This document shows, one piece after another, positions 18,163 through 27,260 of a DNA stretch of 41,194 nucleotides. Below the pieces are notes generated by a model, which worked only from the letters and a program-made list of their open reading frames with translations, was not told the DNA's origin and searched no databases. Every line of letters starts with the position of its first letter. The first letter of the stretch is position 1. Origin of the DNA: Longirhabdus pacifica (GTDB lineage Bacteria > Bacillota > Bacilli > Paenibacillales > DSM-105158); assembly GCF_004115085.1 (NCBI RefSeq), contig NZ_QXJP01000030.1:1-41194 (forward strand), written 5' to 3'. Both the position numbers and the translations under genes were made by a program.

Positions 18163-18290
18163 ATAAGTTGAATTAACTTGTTCCACCAACTTATTACCAT
18201 TAAGCATAAGATGAAGAAATCTCCACATTACACCTTTACGCCTGGCTACTGAGGCGTAAACTTGTATTAGATCATTTCTTCATCTTATAT
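18163..18290 (+). repeat. Interspersed hairpin element, full copy (copy A)
   Basis: The element has three nested inverted repeats. A 32-base arm unit (18163-18194) begins ATAAGTTG and ends CAACTTAT. ATAAGATGAAGAAAT (18206-18220) pairs perfectly with ATTTCTTCATCTTAT (18274-18288). Inside that, TTTACGCCT (18235-18243) pairs with AGGCGTAAA (18252-18260) around GGCTACTG. Related copies are at 29633-29760, 27203-27260, 20763-20795 and 10795-10848. It contains no open frame. A non-autonomous mobile element (MITE-like) or a structured RNA are both possible. Confidence 0.8.
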
Positions 18291-18336
18291 ATATTTTATT
18301 TTCCAACACTAGTTTTTTAAGTGGGATGTGAAGTGT

Positions 18337-19740
18337 TTATGCTCCCGTCAAAAATATAAAGTAAGCAAGGAATACAAAGAACATGAGGTACATAATCCAA
18401 TGTACTTCTTTCGCTTTCCCTCTTGCAACTTTAGTTAAAGGATACAAAATAAATCCTAACGCAATCCCATTTGCGATACTGAACGTAAGTGGAATCGTGA
18501 CAACGGTAATAAATGCAGGAATCGCTTCTTCTATTTGATCCCATGAAATTTTCAATAAATTCGAAGCCATTAAGACACCGACCATAATTAATGCTGGAGC
18601 CGTAACTTCGGAAGTCACCACTGACAACAGCGGAGAGAAAAACATAGCAATAAAGAAAAACGCACCAGTAACAACCGCCGTGAAACCCGTTCTTCCTCCT
18701 GCCGCTACACCCGCAGATGATTCCACATATGAAGTTGTCGTTGAAGTTCCCATCGTTGCGCCCGCTATCGTTGCAATAGAATCTGCAGCTAATGCTTTTC
18801 CAGCGCGAGGCAGCTTGTTATCTTTCATTAAGTTTGCTTGACTTGCGACACCAACTAATGTCCCTGCCGTATCAAAGAAATCAACGAACAAGAAAGTGAA
18901 AATGACGATCAGCATCGTACTGTCCAGCATGACAGATAGATCAAACAATGGATCGAACAAAGCACCGAAAGCTGTTGCAGGTGGTGGTGTGCTCATCACG
19001 CCATCCGGTGTATTTACAATACCCATGAACATACCTACAATGGCAGTAATGACCATGCCGTAAAAAATAGCACCTTTAATTTTTCTTACCATCATCAAAG
19101 CCGTTACTACAATCCCAATCAAAGCCAACACCGTCGTTTTTTCATGTAATGATCCGATTTGCACGAGTGTAGCGTCACTGTTGACGACGATACCAGCACT
19201 TTTCAAACCTATAAAGGCAATAAATAATCCTATACCTGCCGCAGCGGCATTCTTTAACCCTTCTGGTATAGCATTAATAATCTTCTCTCTTACTTTAATT
19301 ACCGTTAGAATCAAAAAGATAACACCAGAAACGAATACGCCTGCCAAAGCTTGCTGCCACGGTATACCAAATTGAAGGACAACCGTAAACGTAAAGAATG
19401 CATTCAAACCCATGCCAGGTGCTAAAGCTATAGGATACTTAGCCAAAAAGCCCATCACTAAACAACCAATGACTGCAGCAACCGCTGTTGCTGTATAAAC
19501 AGCAGAAAAACTCGGAAATAAATATGCTAATTCTTCAGGCAGCTCTCCACCACTTAACATGTTCGGGTTCACGAATAAGATATAGGCCATAGCTAAAAAC
19601 GTCGTTAATCCTGCTATCGTCTCGCGCCTGTAATTCGTCCCATGCTTTTGAAACTCAAAATACTTAGCTAAACCTCTTTCCCTCTTACTTCCATTCGGTT
19701 TTCCTGATTCTGTTTTTACCGATGTGTTTGTTGTGGACAC
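18337..19740 (-). CDS. pbuG: PbuG-type hypoxanthine/guanine permease (NCS2 family)
   Basis: The 467-residue nucleobase permease of the AzgA/PbuG branch imports hypoxanthine and guanine. Diagnostic sequences are FEFQKHGTNYRRETIAGLTTFLAMAYILFVNP at the start, GMGLNAFFTFTVV, FVDFFDTAGTLVGVA and GTSTTTSYVESSAGVAAGGRTG (the conserved substrate-binding region). The GTG at 19740 is chosen because GGGGG (19750-19754) lies 9 bases upstream. A longer in-frame reading from 19836 would run through the riboswitch terminator and is not likely to be translated. The gene lies next to guaA as in B. subtilis and is controlled by the guanine riboswitch upstream: high guanine should switch it off. Confidence 0.93.
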   Translation of the reverse strand: MSTTNTSVKTESGKPNGSKRERGLAKYFEFQKHGTNYRRETIAGLTTFLAMAYILFVNPNMLSGGELPEELAYLFPSFSAVYTATAVAAVIGCLVMGFLAKYPIALAPGMGLNAFFTFTVVLQFGIPWQQALAGVFVSGVIFLILTVIKVREKIINAIPEGLKNAAAAGIGLFIAFIGLKSAGIVVNSDATLVQIGSLHEKTTVLALIGIVVTALMMVRKIKGAIFYGMVITAIVGMFMGIVNTPDGVMSTPPPATAFGALFDPLFDLSVMLDSTMLIVIFTFLFVDFFDTAGTLVGVASQANLMKDNKLPRAGKALAADSIATIAGATMGTSTTTSYVESSAGVAAGGRTGFTAVVTGAFFFIAMFFSPLLSVVTSEVTAPALIMVGVLMASNLLKISWDQIEEAIPAFITVVTIPLTFSIANGIALGFILYPLTKVARGKAKEVHWIMYLMFFVFLAYFIFLTGA

Positions 19741-19787
19741 GAACGATTTCCCCCTATAATGGTCTATAAAAGTAAAAATGAAAATAC

Positions 19788-19816
19788 AAAAAAACCTAGG
19801 TGTATCATTCCCTAGG
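19788..19816 (-). terminator. Expression-platform terminator of the pbuG riboswitch
   Basis: CCTAGG (19811-19816) and CCTAGG (19795-19800) form the stem and seven T residues follow (19788-19794) in the minus-strand transcript. It lies between the aptamer and the pbuG start, as expected for ligand-dependent termination. Confidence 0.8.
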
Positions 19817-19987
19817 CTTGTCTCTGTCTCATTCATGAATCATCTATATGCTGTCTTTCTATCGATTGCTAGTTATTGTATTCTGTCATGTCAGACATAG
19901 TCCATTGTAATAGAACTAGAAAATAGACATCTCAAAAAATGACATGATAAAAGATACACAACACACAAAGATAGATGACATCGATTC

Positions 19988-20056
19988 ATTTCGTAGTAAG
20001 GTCATTGCGGTGACCTCGTAGAGACTCTTAAGCCTATTCTTAAGAATATACGAAAT
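19988..20056 (-). ncRNA. Purine (guanine-class) riboswitch aptamer
   Basis: On the minus strand P1 is ATTTCGTA/TACGAAAT (20049-20056 with 19988-19995). P2 is CTTAAG/CTTAAG around AATAGG. The J2/3 core is GTCTCTAC, and P3 is AGGTCA/TGACCT. The 3' junction TACTACGA has a C at the position equivalent to residue 74 of the xpt aptamer, which pairs with guanine or hypoxanthine; adenine riboswitches have U there. Core junction bases match the family. The terminator downstream makes it an OFF switch for pbuG. Confidence 0.93.
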
Positions 20057-20084
20057 TACTTTATTTGTATTATCAACGTTATCT

Positions 20085-20112
20085 ATTCTAACACTTTTGC
20101 TACTTTTGTCAA
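20085..20112 (-). promoter_or_regulatory. SigA promoter of the pbuG transcript
   Basis: Minus strand perfect TTGACA (20107-20112), 16-bp spacer, TAGAAT (20085-20090). Transcription would begin about 20 bases before the riboswitch. Confidence 0.75.
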
Positions 20113-20244
20113 TAAAAAGACGAACAATTAATTAAGATCATATATTTATGTTCGTTTTTACCGTTTTTTTCTATTTCCTTTATGTTGTGCACTTATCCAC
20201 TATCAAATTAAACCATAAATTACATATTTATAGTAACATTGTGA

Positions 20245-20250
20245 TATGAT
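20245..20250 (+). promoter_or_regulatory. Extended -10 promoter of the 123-aa gene
   Basis: TGATATGAT (20242-20250) is an extended -10 element (TGn TATGAT). It overlaps an in-frame ATG at 20246, which argues that translation begins further on, at 20285. Confidence 0.6.
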
Positions 20251-20284
20251 AGAGAAGAGATTTTATGCAAAAGGAGGAGCTCTA

Positions 20285-20656
20285 ATGTCAAATGAATCCC
20301 CTGTAAACGATTCAGATAACCCTCTGCTAAAAGATCCTTCCTCAACGACTTTTTCAACTGCTGATGAACTCATTAGCCAACCATTTTATTCCGTGTTATC
20401 TTTTATCTCTGCGCTTAAACAATGTAATTTGCATCATGGAAATATGACAGTAAAAATGGTGACCAACTACGGGTTAGTCATTGGCCAATTAGCACTCATC
20501 AACCATGACGTTTTATACCTTTCTCTTCGCAACGTACAAGTGATTCCTTTTCATCAACCTCATGAAAAAATTGTATTAGAATGCATGTCTCTCACTTCAG
20601 ACCAAATTGTAAACATTTCACTTTATAAGCCTACGGGCACTGTATCTTCTTCATGA
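20285..20656 (+). CDS. Unknown 123-aa protein, possible Sm-like beta-barrel
   Basis: Not recognised with certainty. The ATG at 20285 has a strong AAGGAGGAG site 5-8 bases upstream. The first ~35 residues are hydrophilic and low complexity (Ser/Asp/Asn/Pro). The rest reads like a small beta-barrel: a strand pair VKMVTNYGLVIGQLALINHDVLYLSLRNVQVIPF recalls the 'G-x-x-x-G-x-L-x-x-x-x-D-x-[IVL]' pattern of Sm-like and DUF2642-type spore proteins. It is encoded opposite to its neighbours, between pbuG and guaA, with its own promoter and a terminator shared with guaA. A spore-coat role is a guess only. Confidence 0.72.
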   Translation: MSNESPVNDSDNPLLKDPSSTTFSTADELISQPFYSVLSFISALKQCNLHHGNMTVKMVTNYGLVIGQLALINHDVLYLSLRNVQVIPFHQPHEKIVLECMSLTSDQIVNISLYKPTGTVSSS

Positions 20657-20718
20657 CATTAGGTTCAACCATCCATGCAATCGTTTCCATCATCATAATC
20701 AAGATGTACATACATAAA

Positions 20719-20746
20719 GAGAAGCGGCATCTTCCTTCCGCTTCTC
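20719..20746. terminator. Terminator shared by guaA and the 123-aa gene
   Basis: GAGAAGCGG (20719-20727) pairs perfectly with CCGCTTCTC (20738-20746). The minus-strand side continues TTTATG and the plus-strand side CCCTGTTT, so it suits guaA slightly better. Confidence 0.7.
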
Positions 20747-20762
20747 CCCTGTTTCAACCTAG

Positions 20763-20795
20763 ATAAGTTGAATAAACTTGTTCAACCAACTTTAT
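20763..20795 (+). repeat. Interspersed hairpin element, arm only (copy E)
   Basis: A 32-base unit beginning ATAAGTTGAATAAACTTG and ending CCAACTTTA matches the arm unit of the full copy at 18163-18194 (same length, few differences). It lies immediately downstream of the guaA stop codon. The second half of the element is missing here. Confidence 0.75.
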
Positions 20796-20798
20796 ATA

Positions 20799-22340
20799 TT
20801 ACTCCCACTCAATCGTTGCTGGTGGCTTAGACGTAATATCATATACGACGCGATTCACATGATCGACTTCATTCACAATGCGCGTTGATATTTTCTCGAG
20901 CACCTCATACGGTATTCTTGCCCAGTCCGCAGTCATCCCATCAATAGACGTTACAGCACGAATACCTACTGTGTATGCATACGTTCGTGCATCCCCCATT
21001 ACCCCGACACTTTTCATATTAGGGAGGGCCGTGAAGTACTGCCAAATCTCTGAATCCAAGTTATTTTTCGCGATTTCATCTCTTAAAACGGCGTCCGATT
21101 CCCTTACGATCGCTAACTTTTCTTCTGTTACTTCCCCTAAGACACGGATAGCTAAGCCTGGACCAGGGAAAGGTTGTCTCCATACGATTTCTTTTGGTAA
21201 ACCGCACTGTTCTCCGACTTTACGTACTTCGTCTTTGAATAATGCATCGAGTGGCTCAATCAATTCAAAACGCATATCTTCTGGTAATCCACCTACGTTA
21301 TGATGAGATTTGATCGTTTGCGCTGTGTCTGTGCCACTTTCCACAATATCTGTATATAACGTGCCTTGTGCTAAAAAGTCAAAACTTCCGAGTTGTTCCG
21401 ACTCTTCTTCAAACACACGGATAAACTCATTACCGATAATTTTACGCTTCTGTTCTGGATCACTTACTCCAGCTAAGTTGCCTAAAAAGCGCTCTTTTGC
21501 GTCGATTTTAATGACGTTGATATCAAATTTACCGACGAATGTTTCCATGACACTTTCTGCTTCACCTTTTCTCAGCAGCCCATGATCAATAAACATACAA
21601 GTCAACTGATCACCAATCGCTTTATGAATGAGCATGGCAACAACAGAAGAATCGACTCCGCCACTTAGCGCACACAATACTTTTTTATCGCCTACTTGTT
21701 GTTTAATATCTTCTATACTATCTTCGATGAAGGTTTCCATGCTCCAATCGCCTTCACACTGACAAATATTGTACAAGTAGTTACGAATCATGTCATTACC
21801 GTACGTCGTATGCATCACTTCAGGATGGAACTGAACTGCGAACCACTGTTTATCCGCACGACTCATTGCCGCTATCGGCGCATGTTCCGTACTAGCATCG
21901 ATGTTAAATCCTTCTGGTGGCTTCACGACTAAATCACTATGACTCATCCAAACTTGTTGATCATTTTCTAATCCAGCTGTCAACGGATAGTCATCTTGAA
22001 ATTGAACGATCGCCTTCCCGTACTCTCTTTTATCTGCGGCTTGAACTTGTCCATCAAGCTGATGACTCATCATTTGCATACCGTAACATATGCCGAGTAT
22101 CGGAATACCTAAGTCATATATTCCGGGATCTACTAATGGTGACTTCTCACCATACACACTTGCAGGTCCTCCAGAAAAAACGATACCCTTCGGCTTCTTC
22201 TCTTTAATCACTTCCAATGATGTATTGTATGGCAAAAGTTCACTATACACACCTAAATCACGAATTCTACGTGCAATCAATTGATTGTACTGACCTCCAA
22301 AATCTAGTACAACAATCAATTCACTTGGTTCCATTAACAT
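20799..22340 (-). CDS. guaA: GMP synthase (glutamine-hydrolysing)
   Basis: The 513-residue enzyme converts XMP, ATP and glutamine to GMP. An N-terminal class I glutamine amidotransferase domain has the catalytic Cys in GICYGMQ (~82-88) and His/Glu in VQFHPEV (~170). The ATP pyrophosphatase domain carries the P-loop [12 protein letters not shown] (~224). The C-terminal dimerisation domain ends in [10 protein letters not shown], the invariant GuaA tail. Length is typical. ATG at 22340 lies 8 bases after GGAGG. It has its own promoter (22409-22437) and no visible riboswitch, unlike pbuG. The position between yebA and pbuG matches B. subtilis. Confidence 0.98.
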   Translation of the reverse strand: MLMEPSELIVVLDFGGQYNQLIARRIRDLGVYSELLPYNTSLEVIKEKKPKGIVFSGGPASVYGEKSPLVDPGIYDLGIPILGICYGMQMMSHQLDGQVQAADKREYGKAIVQFQDDYPLTAGLENDQQVWMSHSDLVVKPPEGFNIDASTEHAPIAAMSRADKQWFAVQFHPEVMHTTYGNDMIRNYLYNICQCEGDWSMETFIEDSIEDIKQQVGDKKVLCALSGGVDSSVVAMLIHKAIGDQLTCMFIDHGLLRKGEAESVMETFVGKFDINVIKIDAKERFLGNLAGVSDPEQKRKIIGNEFIRVFEEESEQLGSFDFLAQGTLYTDIVESGTDTAQTIKSHHNVGGLPEDMRFELIEPLDALFKDEVRKVGEQCGLPKEIVWRQPFPGPGLAIRVLGEVTEEKLAIVRESDAVLRDEIAKNNLDSEIWQYFTALPNMKSVGVMGDARTYAYTVGIRAVTSIDGMTADWARIPYEVLEKISTRIVNEVDHVNRVVYDITSKPPATIEWE

Positions 22341-22408
22341 GTATGCAGCCTCCTCTAATGTTTAAAACACAGCGACAAATCCTATCCATCATCTTTCAAA
22401 TTAGATTT

Positions 22409-22437
22409 ATTATATGATTAACTTACGAAAAGGTAAA
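22409..22437 (-). promoter_or_regulatory. SigA promoter of guaA
   Basis: Minus strand TTTACC (22432-22437), 17-bp spacer, perfect TATAAT (22409-22414), about 70 bases before the start codon. Confidence 0.7.
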
Positions 22438-22552
22438 TAGCTGATCATGGAACAAAGCTAAAAAATACTACATGTCTATCATAAGCATCCATAATATAGT
22501 ACTAAATGGTCAAATTAGGAATGACATGACGTTTAAGATGCATGCCTTTCGT

Positions 22553-24832
22553 TCAGTTCATCAATGATTTTTTCCATGCTTTTGCATCCCGAAGGGATAG
22601 CGTTTTTTTCGTTTTGGCATAGCGCTGTTGTTCATATAAAAATAGCAGCTCCGCCAGCTCTCTTTCTTTATGCGGCAACTTCTCTTGTAATTGCTGCACA
22701 TACACTCTCAGTGGCTGATGACGAGAGAAAGCAATGCCTTGTTGCTTTAATAATTTCAACCAAATGAGCTCGATTTCATACATAGAAAGCTGCTTGCGAT
22801 ATGGTTTATGTAGTCGTATGCCATGATACTTTTTCCCTTTCCCCTTCCGAACTATGATTGTCAAGAGAACAGCGATTGAAATGAGGATGACAAAGGCTAC
22901 ACTATACGTCCAACTATGCTTTTTTATGTGTGGAAAAATATGGTTTGACGCAGCAACGATACGTTTCCACACTGGTGTGATGTATGCCATAATGTTATTG
23001 TCATTTTTCGAAGTTACCTCTTCACGATTGTCCATATCCGCACTTGCTAGAACAGCTTGCTCTGTCCGATCATAAAACCCAGGAGTAGGATCGACAGCAA
23101 CCCATCCGATTTGATCCATATACACTTCCACCCAAGCATGAGCGTCTAAGTATCGAACAACGACCTCCAACATTCCGTCTTCCCCTCGTTCACCTACTTC
23201 ACCTGGAGCGAATCCTTTGACCCATCTAGCTGGAATGTCCAGAGAACGAAGCATAACGGCCATTGCTGTAGAAAAATGGTTGCAGTAACCGCTATTTTGC
23301 TCAAACAAAAATTGATACACGAAGTCCCCTTCCTTACGAGGTTCTACTTCAAGCGAGTAACGGTATTCGTTTTGCAAATATTGTTGTAATGTGATCACTT
23401 TGTCCGCTATATCCTGATCATTTGCTGTGATGGTTTCCGCTAATTGTTGCACTTGTGAAGGTAATGTACTTGGCAGCTGCGTGTAATGCAGACGCTCTGT
23501 ATCACTTAATGGTTCTGATGAATCTAACACATAAATCGCTTCTTCACGAAGCGGATGATCCCATCCTCCAGCGAGGTTCCAATCGACAAGCGGATCGGTA
23601 ACTGTAAGTTGGTAAAATGCTGCTTTTTTGCTTGATGTCACTTTTTTTGTTTCTTCATTTACGTTGATTTGAGACAAAGGAATATGCTCCAGTTGATTGC
23701 TTTTCACATCAGCGATATCCATTACATTTCCACCTGCAAACAACGTATTGCCTATAGCATAACTAACATCTTTTATTTCTTGTACGTAAGATGACGGAGT
23801 AGTCATCTGTTCTGTTTGCTTATCTTCCCATGCTGTCACCTGCTCTGTAAAAAAAGGATTGGCTTCCCATCCTGAACCGGTATATACACTTTTCGCATCT
23901 CCACGCCAGTATGTATGTTTTTCTGTTCTCGCTTCAAAGGCAATTCTCTGACTTTGTATTAAGGAACCTCCAAGAAACTCATCGTTATCATCATACCCCG
24001 TTAATGTATACCTTTCACTTGCAGCTGTTTCACTAGTGTCATCGTTCATCCATGAAGATGGTTGCAGCTTCACCAACTGTTGTATATTGACTGGCGGAAC
24101 TTCCCGCTCTAATGAACGTGTCATCAAATAGGGCAAGGCCAGCAGGAGCAAAATAATGACGCTCCCAATCATTAATATTTTCCACGGAAATTTCTTCCCT
24201 AACATGTTTTGTAATTTCATCATCTGCACAAGCAATAACAGAAAAAAGCCCCACCCACTCACTCGAATAAGGGATGAAAAACTATCCCAACCTGTAAAAA
24301 GCTGTACACTAAACAAATATAATAACGTAAAGCCTACTCCCCATAAAATGTAACGTGTGTGAAGCAAATATGTCAGGATAAAATGAAAAAAATATGCGAC
24401 GCAAAGTAACAGTAACAACGATTTGTTTGCCGCGCTAAACCGGTGCCAGTTGCCTTCACTGATATGGATTAGATCTGTTTTCCACCATTGCATGTAACTT
24501 TGCCAACTACGAAGGTCAAAGAAATCCCCTATGGAAAATTGATAAAAAATAAACTGTACAATAGCTAACAACATGATGAGCACGGATGTCCATGGTGGGA
24601 TCGAAACCAATGGCAACAGAAGAAAACAAGCAAGTAACACCACTACTGGAAGAGCAGGCAGGGATACGGAAGACAATGAAGATGCCCATGGCGGCCACTG
24701 TTGTCGTGTCATACCTTCGAATACAGGATAAAATGGGGAAAACCACTCCATTACGAGTACCATCAGTAATAAAGCACAGCCCATACGCAATAACCTTTGT
24801 TTTGGTTTTCTCCTTCTAAGCGCCCACATCAT
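22553..24832 (-). CDS. yebA: Transglutaminase-like membrane protein (YebA family)
   Basis: The 759-residue protein has an N-terminal membrane part of six or seven helices (residues ~15-235, DUF3488 type). An extracytoplasmic transglutaminase-like core follows, with the Cys in NSGYCNHFSTAMAVMLRSLDIPARWVKGF (~515), the His in DAHAWVEVY and the Asp in GWVAVDPTPGF. Another transmembrane helix (~645-665) and a cytoplasmic tail of DUF4129 type end the protein. The catalytic triad is complete. It overlaps yeaD by 17 bases and forms a conserved operon with yeaD and yeaC. Families of this triplet are thought to act in protein assembly or processing at the cell surface; the substrate is unknown. Confidence 0.9.
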   Translation of the reverse strand: MMWALRRRKPKQRLLRMGCALLLMVLVMEWFSPFYPVFEGMTRQQWPPWASSLSSVSLPALPVVVLLACFLLLPLVSIPPWTSVLIMLLAIVQFIFYQFSIGDFFDLRSWQSYMQWWKTDLIHISEGNWHRFSAANKSLLLLLCVAYFFHFILTYLLHTRYILWGVGFTLLYLFSVQLFTGWDSFSSLIRVSGWGFFLLLLVQMMKLQNMLGKKFPWKILMIGSVIILLLLALPYLMTRSLEREVPPVNIQQLVKLQPSSWMNDDTSETAASERYTLTGYDDNDEFLGGSLIQSQRIAFEARTEKHTYWRGDAKSVYTGSGWEANPFFTEQVTAWEDKQTEQMTTPSSYVQEIKDVSYAIGNTLFAGGNVMDIADVKSNQLEHIPLSQINVNEETKKVTSSKKAAFYQLTVTDPLVDWNLAGGWDHPLREEAIYVLDSSEPLSDTERLHYTQLPSTLPSQVQQLAETITANDQDIADKVITLQQYLQNEYRYSLEVEPRKEGDFVYQFLFEQNSGYCNHFSTAMAVMLRSLDIPARWVKGFAPGEVGERGEDGMLEVVVRYLDAHAWVEVYMDQIGWVAVDPTPGFYDRTEQAVLASADMDNREEVTSKNDNNIMAYITPVWKRIVAASNHIFPHIKKHSWTYSVAFVILISIAVLLTIIVRKGKGKKYHGIRLHKPYRKQLSMYEIELIWLKLLKQQGIAFSRHQPLRVYVQQLQEKLPHKERELAELLFLYEQQRYAKTKKTLSLRDAKAWKKSLMN

Positions 24833-25991
24833 AAAACTCCTCTCTGAGCGGTTTCATTTGTTTATGTGTTACCATTTCTACTTTTGCATGAAGCTGTTCT
24901 AATTGCCTCTTTACTTCTTTCTCTTGTGACGTTAGTTCTCGACGGTTCGTGACCACGACAAAACGAATGGTGATCCCCGCATATTGTGCTGCCATGACCA
25001 CCCACTTATGCTGTATGCTTGTCCCTATGACAATGACGGAGCTTCTACCTATTTGAAGTGAAGGCCATTCACTGTCGTTAGCATCCCGTTCTGGAATCGC
25101 GAGTGCAAGCATATGAAGTGCTGGTTCGATATCATGTGACGGTTTTACTTCACATTGTTGCGTGTTATGGTTTTGCCAATATTTCAAGTAAACATGACGA
25201 TGAAGTGCATGATGTTTTGTAAGAAAAGAGGTCGCTATCTGAATACTATGTTCAAAGGCTTCCCTGTCTTGTGGCTGTTGCAACTCCGTATCCAACAGTA
25301 TGACGGTCTTGCCTTGTTCTTGTGCATGAAATGCATTTACTTTCAAATCCCCCGTCTTGGCTGTTTGTTTCCAATTCATAAATTTCAGCGGCATGCCCTG
25401 TTCATAATTGCGTAACGAGCGATCTGCATAGTAATCCCGCGTAGCTTGGTACCCTTGGCTGATGACCTTCGATTCACTCCAACTACTCATCGTCGGTTTT
25501 GGATATACGACAAACGCTACTTCGCGCTGAATACTATATCGTTTCTTCCATACCCCGAAAAGATCACCTGTAATAAAGCAAACCGAACTGGAACGGTATA
25601 CACCACGAGGTAAATCATGAAGATCATATCGATACGTTCCTTTTCTATTCCAAAATGGCGTTACTAACGTATGCTTTGTTTTCGTTTCTTGCTGTTGTTG
25701 ACAATACCATTTTTCTTCGATAAGCAACCAGAGCAGAGGGAACACCGATCGATATGCTACTTCATTTACAACTTCTATTTTTTCCCCTTGTGTAATATGC
25801 TCTGCCCCCACGTATCGCTTTACATGCAATCCTTTTAGCACCGTATGCTGATAAAGGAATACCGTAGTGATCCAAAGCAAGAGCACTACCGCAATAAAGG
25901 ACGCTGCTGCACTGGATGTGATTACTGCATAACTACTAATAGAAAGCAAAAGACCGATCATCACCACACGTTGTACCCACATGCTCATCAC
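24816..25991 (-). CDS. yeaD: DUF58 protein (YeaD family)
   Basis: The 391-residue protein starts with two close transmembrane helices (residues ~6-48), followed by a beta-rich region. The DUF58 signature comes at ~205-215 (GMPLKFMNWKQTAKTGDLKVNAF), and a von-Willebrand-A-like region follows (TVILLDTE). It overlaps yeaC by 4 bases (ATGA type) and yebA by 17, so all three are translationally coupled. DUF58 proteins are almost always encoded beside a MoxR ATPase and are its likely partner. Exact role unknown. Confidence 0.9.
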   Translation of the reverse strand: MMSMWVQRVVMIGLLLSISSYAVITSSAAASFIAVVLLLWITTVFLYQHTVLKGLHVKRYVGAEHITQGEKIEVVNEVAYRSVFPLLWLLIEEKWYCQQQQETKTKHTLVTPFWNRKGTYRYDLHDLPRGVYRSSSVCFITGDLFGVWKKRYSIQREVAFVVYPKPTMSSWSESKVISQGYQATRDYYADRSLRNYEQGMPLKFMNWKQTAKTGDLKVNAFHAQEQGKTVILLDTELQQPQDREAFEHSIQIATSFLTKHHALHRHVYLKYWQNHNTQQCEVKPSHDIEPALHMLALAIPERDANDSEWPSLQIGRSSVIVIGTSIQHKWVVMAAQYAGITIRFVVVTNRRELTSQEKEVKRQLEQLHAKVEMVTHKQMKPLREEFYDVGA

Positions 25992-26968
25992 CTCACATAC
26001 TTCAACGCAGGGATATGGACGCTTTTTAAAATATGATCCATCACCTGTTTAGTAGCGTTGTTTACGTGATCTGCTGTACCACCAAAGCAAAGTAGTCGAT
26101 GAGGGAACACAAAGGAACACATGTGCTGCACATCTTCTGGCAAACAGTAACTTCTCCCTTTTACTAAAGCTCTAGCTTGCGAGGCCCGCATTAAAGCAAA
26201 CGATCCTCTTGGGCTAATACCTAACTTTACCTCTGGATGATTTCTTGTTGCATGCGCTAAATCAACAATATATTTATAGATGGTTTCATCCACATGAACT
26301 TGAAACGCTTCTTTTTTCAATTTCAACACTTCTTCTTTAAATAGAGCAGGCTTAATTTTTCTGGCACTGTATTTTTCGGCTCTATGTTGCAGCATCGTCA
26401 TTTCATCTGCATGCTTCGGATAACCTAATTCAATTTTCAGCATAAATCGGTCTAATTGTGCTTCTGGCAGTGGATATGTCCCTTCGTAATCCGCTGGATT
26501 TTGCGTAGCGACAACCATAAAAGGTCTGGGCAGTGCATGCGAAACACCATCCACTGTTACCGCACGCTCCTCCATCGCTTCTAGTAAGGCGGACTGCGTA
26601 CGTGGCGACGTTCGGTTTAACTCATCTACTAAAACTAGATTGCTTTGCAAAGGACCGTGACGAAACTCAAACTCTCCGCTTTTCTGATTGTAAATGGTAA
26701 TACCCGTCAAATCGGACGGCATAAGATCTGGATTGCACTGTATTCTTGTAAAATCACAATCAATAGATTGAGATAACGTTTTCGCAAGTAATGTTTTTCC
26801 TACCCCAGGTACATCTTCAATCATCACATGACCTCCACTAAGCATCGCGATGATCAAATGTTCAATGGCCTCTCTTCTACCAATAACGACTTTCTCTATT
26901 CGATCCATCCATTGCTGTATTAAAACGCTAGACTGCTGTATATTAGATAATCTAAAATGATTCATCAT
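25988..26968 (-). CDS. yeaC: MoxR-family AAA+ ATPase (YeaC)
   Basis: The 326-residue AAA+ ATPase has Walker A GVPGVGKTLLAKTL (~52-65), Walker B LVLVDELNRTSP (~112), sensor 1 VVATQNP and the C-terminal lid with GISPRGSFALMRASQARAL. MoxR ATPases act as chaperones that assemble or activate a partner, here probably the DUF58 and transglutaminase proteins encoded next. The ATG at 26968 has a strong AAGGAGGT site 8 bases upstream, so an in-frame GTG at 27001 that precedes this site is rejected. First gene of the yeaC-yeaD-yebA operon. Confidence 0.93.
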   Translation of the reverse strand: MMNHFRLSNIQQSSVLIQQWMDRIEKVVIGRREAIEHLIIAMLSGGHVMIEDVPGVGKTLLAKTLSQSIDCDFTRIQCNPDLMPSDLTGITIYNQKSGEFEFRHGPLQSNLVLVDELNRTSPRTQSALLEAMEERAVTVDGVSHALPRPFMVVATQNPADYEGTYPLPEAQLDRFMLKIELGYPKHADEMTMLQHRAEKYSARKIKPALFKEEVLKLKKEAFQVHVDETIYKYIVDLAHATRNHPEVKLGISPRGSFALMRASQARALVKGRSYCLPEDVQHMCSFVFPHRLLCFGGTADHVNNATKQVMDHILKSVHIPALKYVR

Positions 26969-27154
26969 CGTAACAACCTCCTTTGCTAGTAGTGTTACCA
27001 CGATAGAGAAGTTTTAGACGTATCATTCCCTATCATTTGTATGGAGAAGAGTAACGTATGGGCATGCAAAAAAAATTCAAACAATTTGAGAAATACCCTA
27101 GTTGAATGTTGGCTTTTTGCTAGATACGATGTATCTTTTTAACGTTTTTTGGCA

Positions 27155-27178
27155 TAAAAAAAGCACCACCTAGGTGCT
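27155..27178 (-). terminator. Terminator upstream of yeaC
   Basis: On the minus strand AGCACC (27173-27178) pairs with GGTGCT (27162-27167), and a T-run follows (27155-27162). It would stop leftward transcripts from the small-gene region before they reach yeaC. Confidence 0.7.
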
Positions 27179-27202
27179 AGTTAAAGAGATCTGTATGTAG
27201 TA

Positions 27203-27260
27203 ATTTCTTCATCTTATGTATAGTGGTAATAAGTTGATTGAACAAATTCATTCAACTTAT
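27203..27260 (-). repeat. Interspersed hairpin element, inverted half copy (copy C)
   Basis: On the minus strand it reads as the first half of the full element: a 32-base arm unit (27229-27260, ATAAGTTGAATGAA to CAACTTAT), TACCACTA, then ATAAGATGAAGAAAT (27203-27217). The central CGCCT hairpin and right half are absent. The orientation is opposite to the other copies. Confidence 0.75.

Noticed and set aside
18163..18290. The repeat element as a second purine riboswitch at pbuG
   Set aside because: It lies downstream of pbuG, lacks the purine aptamer core, and the same element occurs next to unrelated genes.
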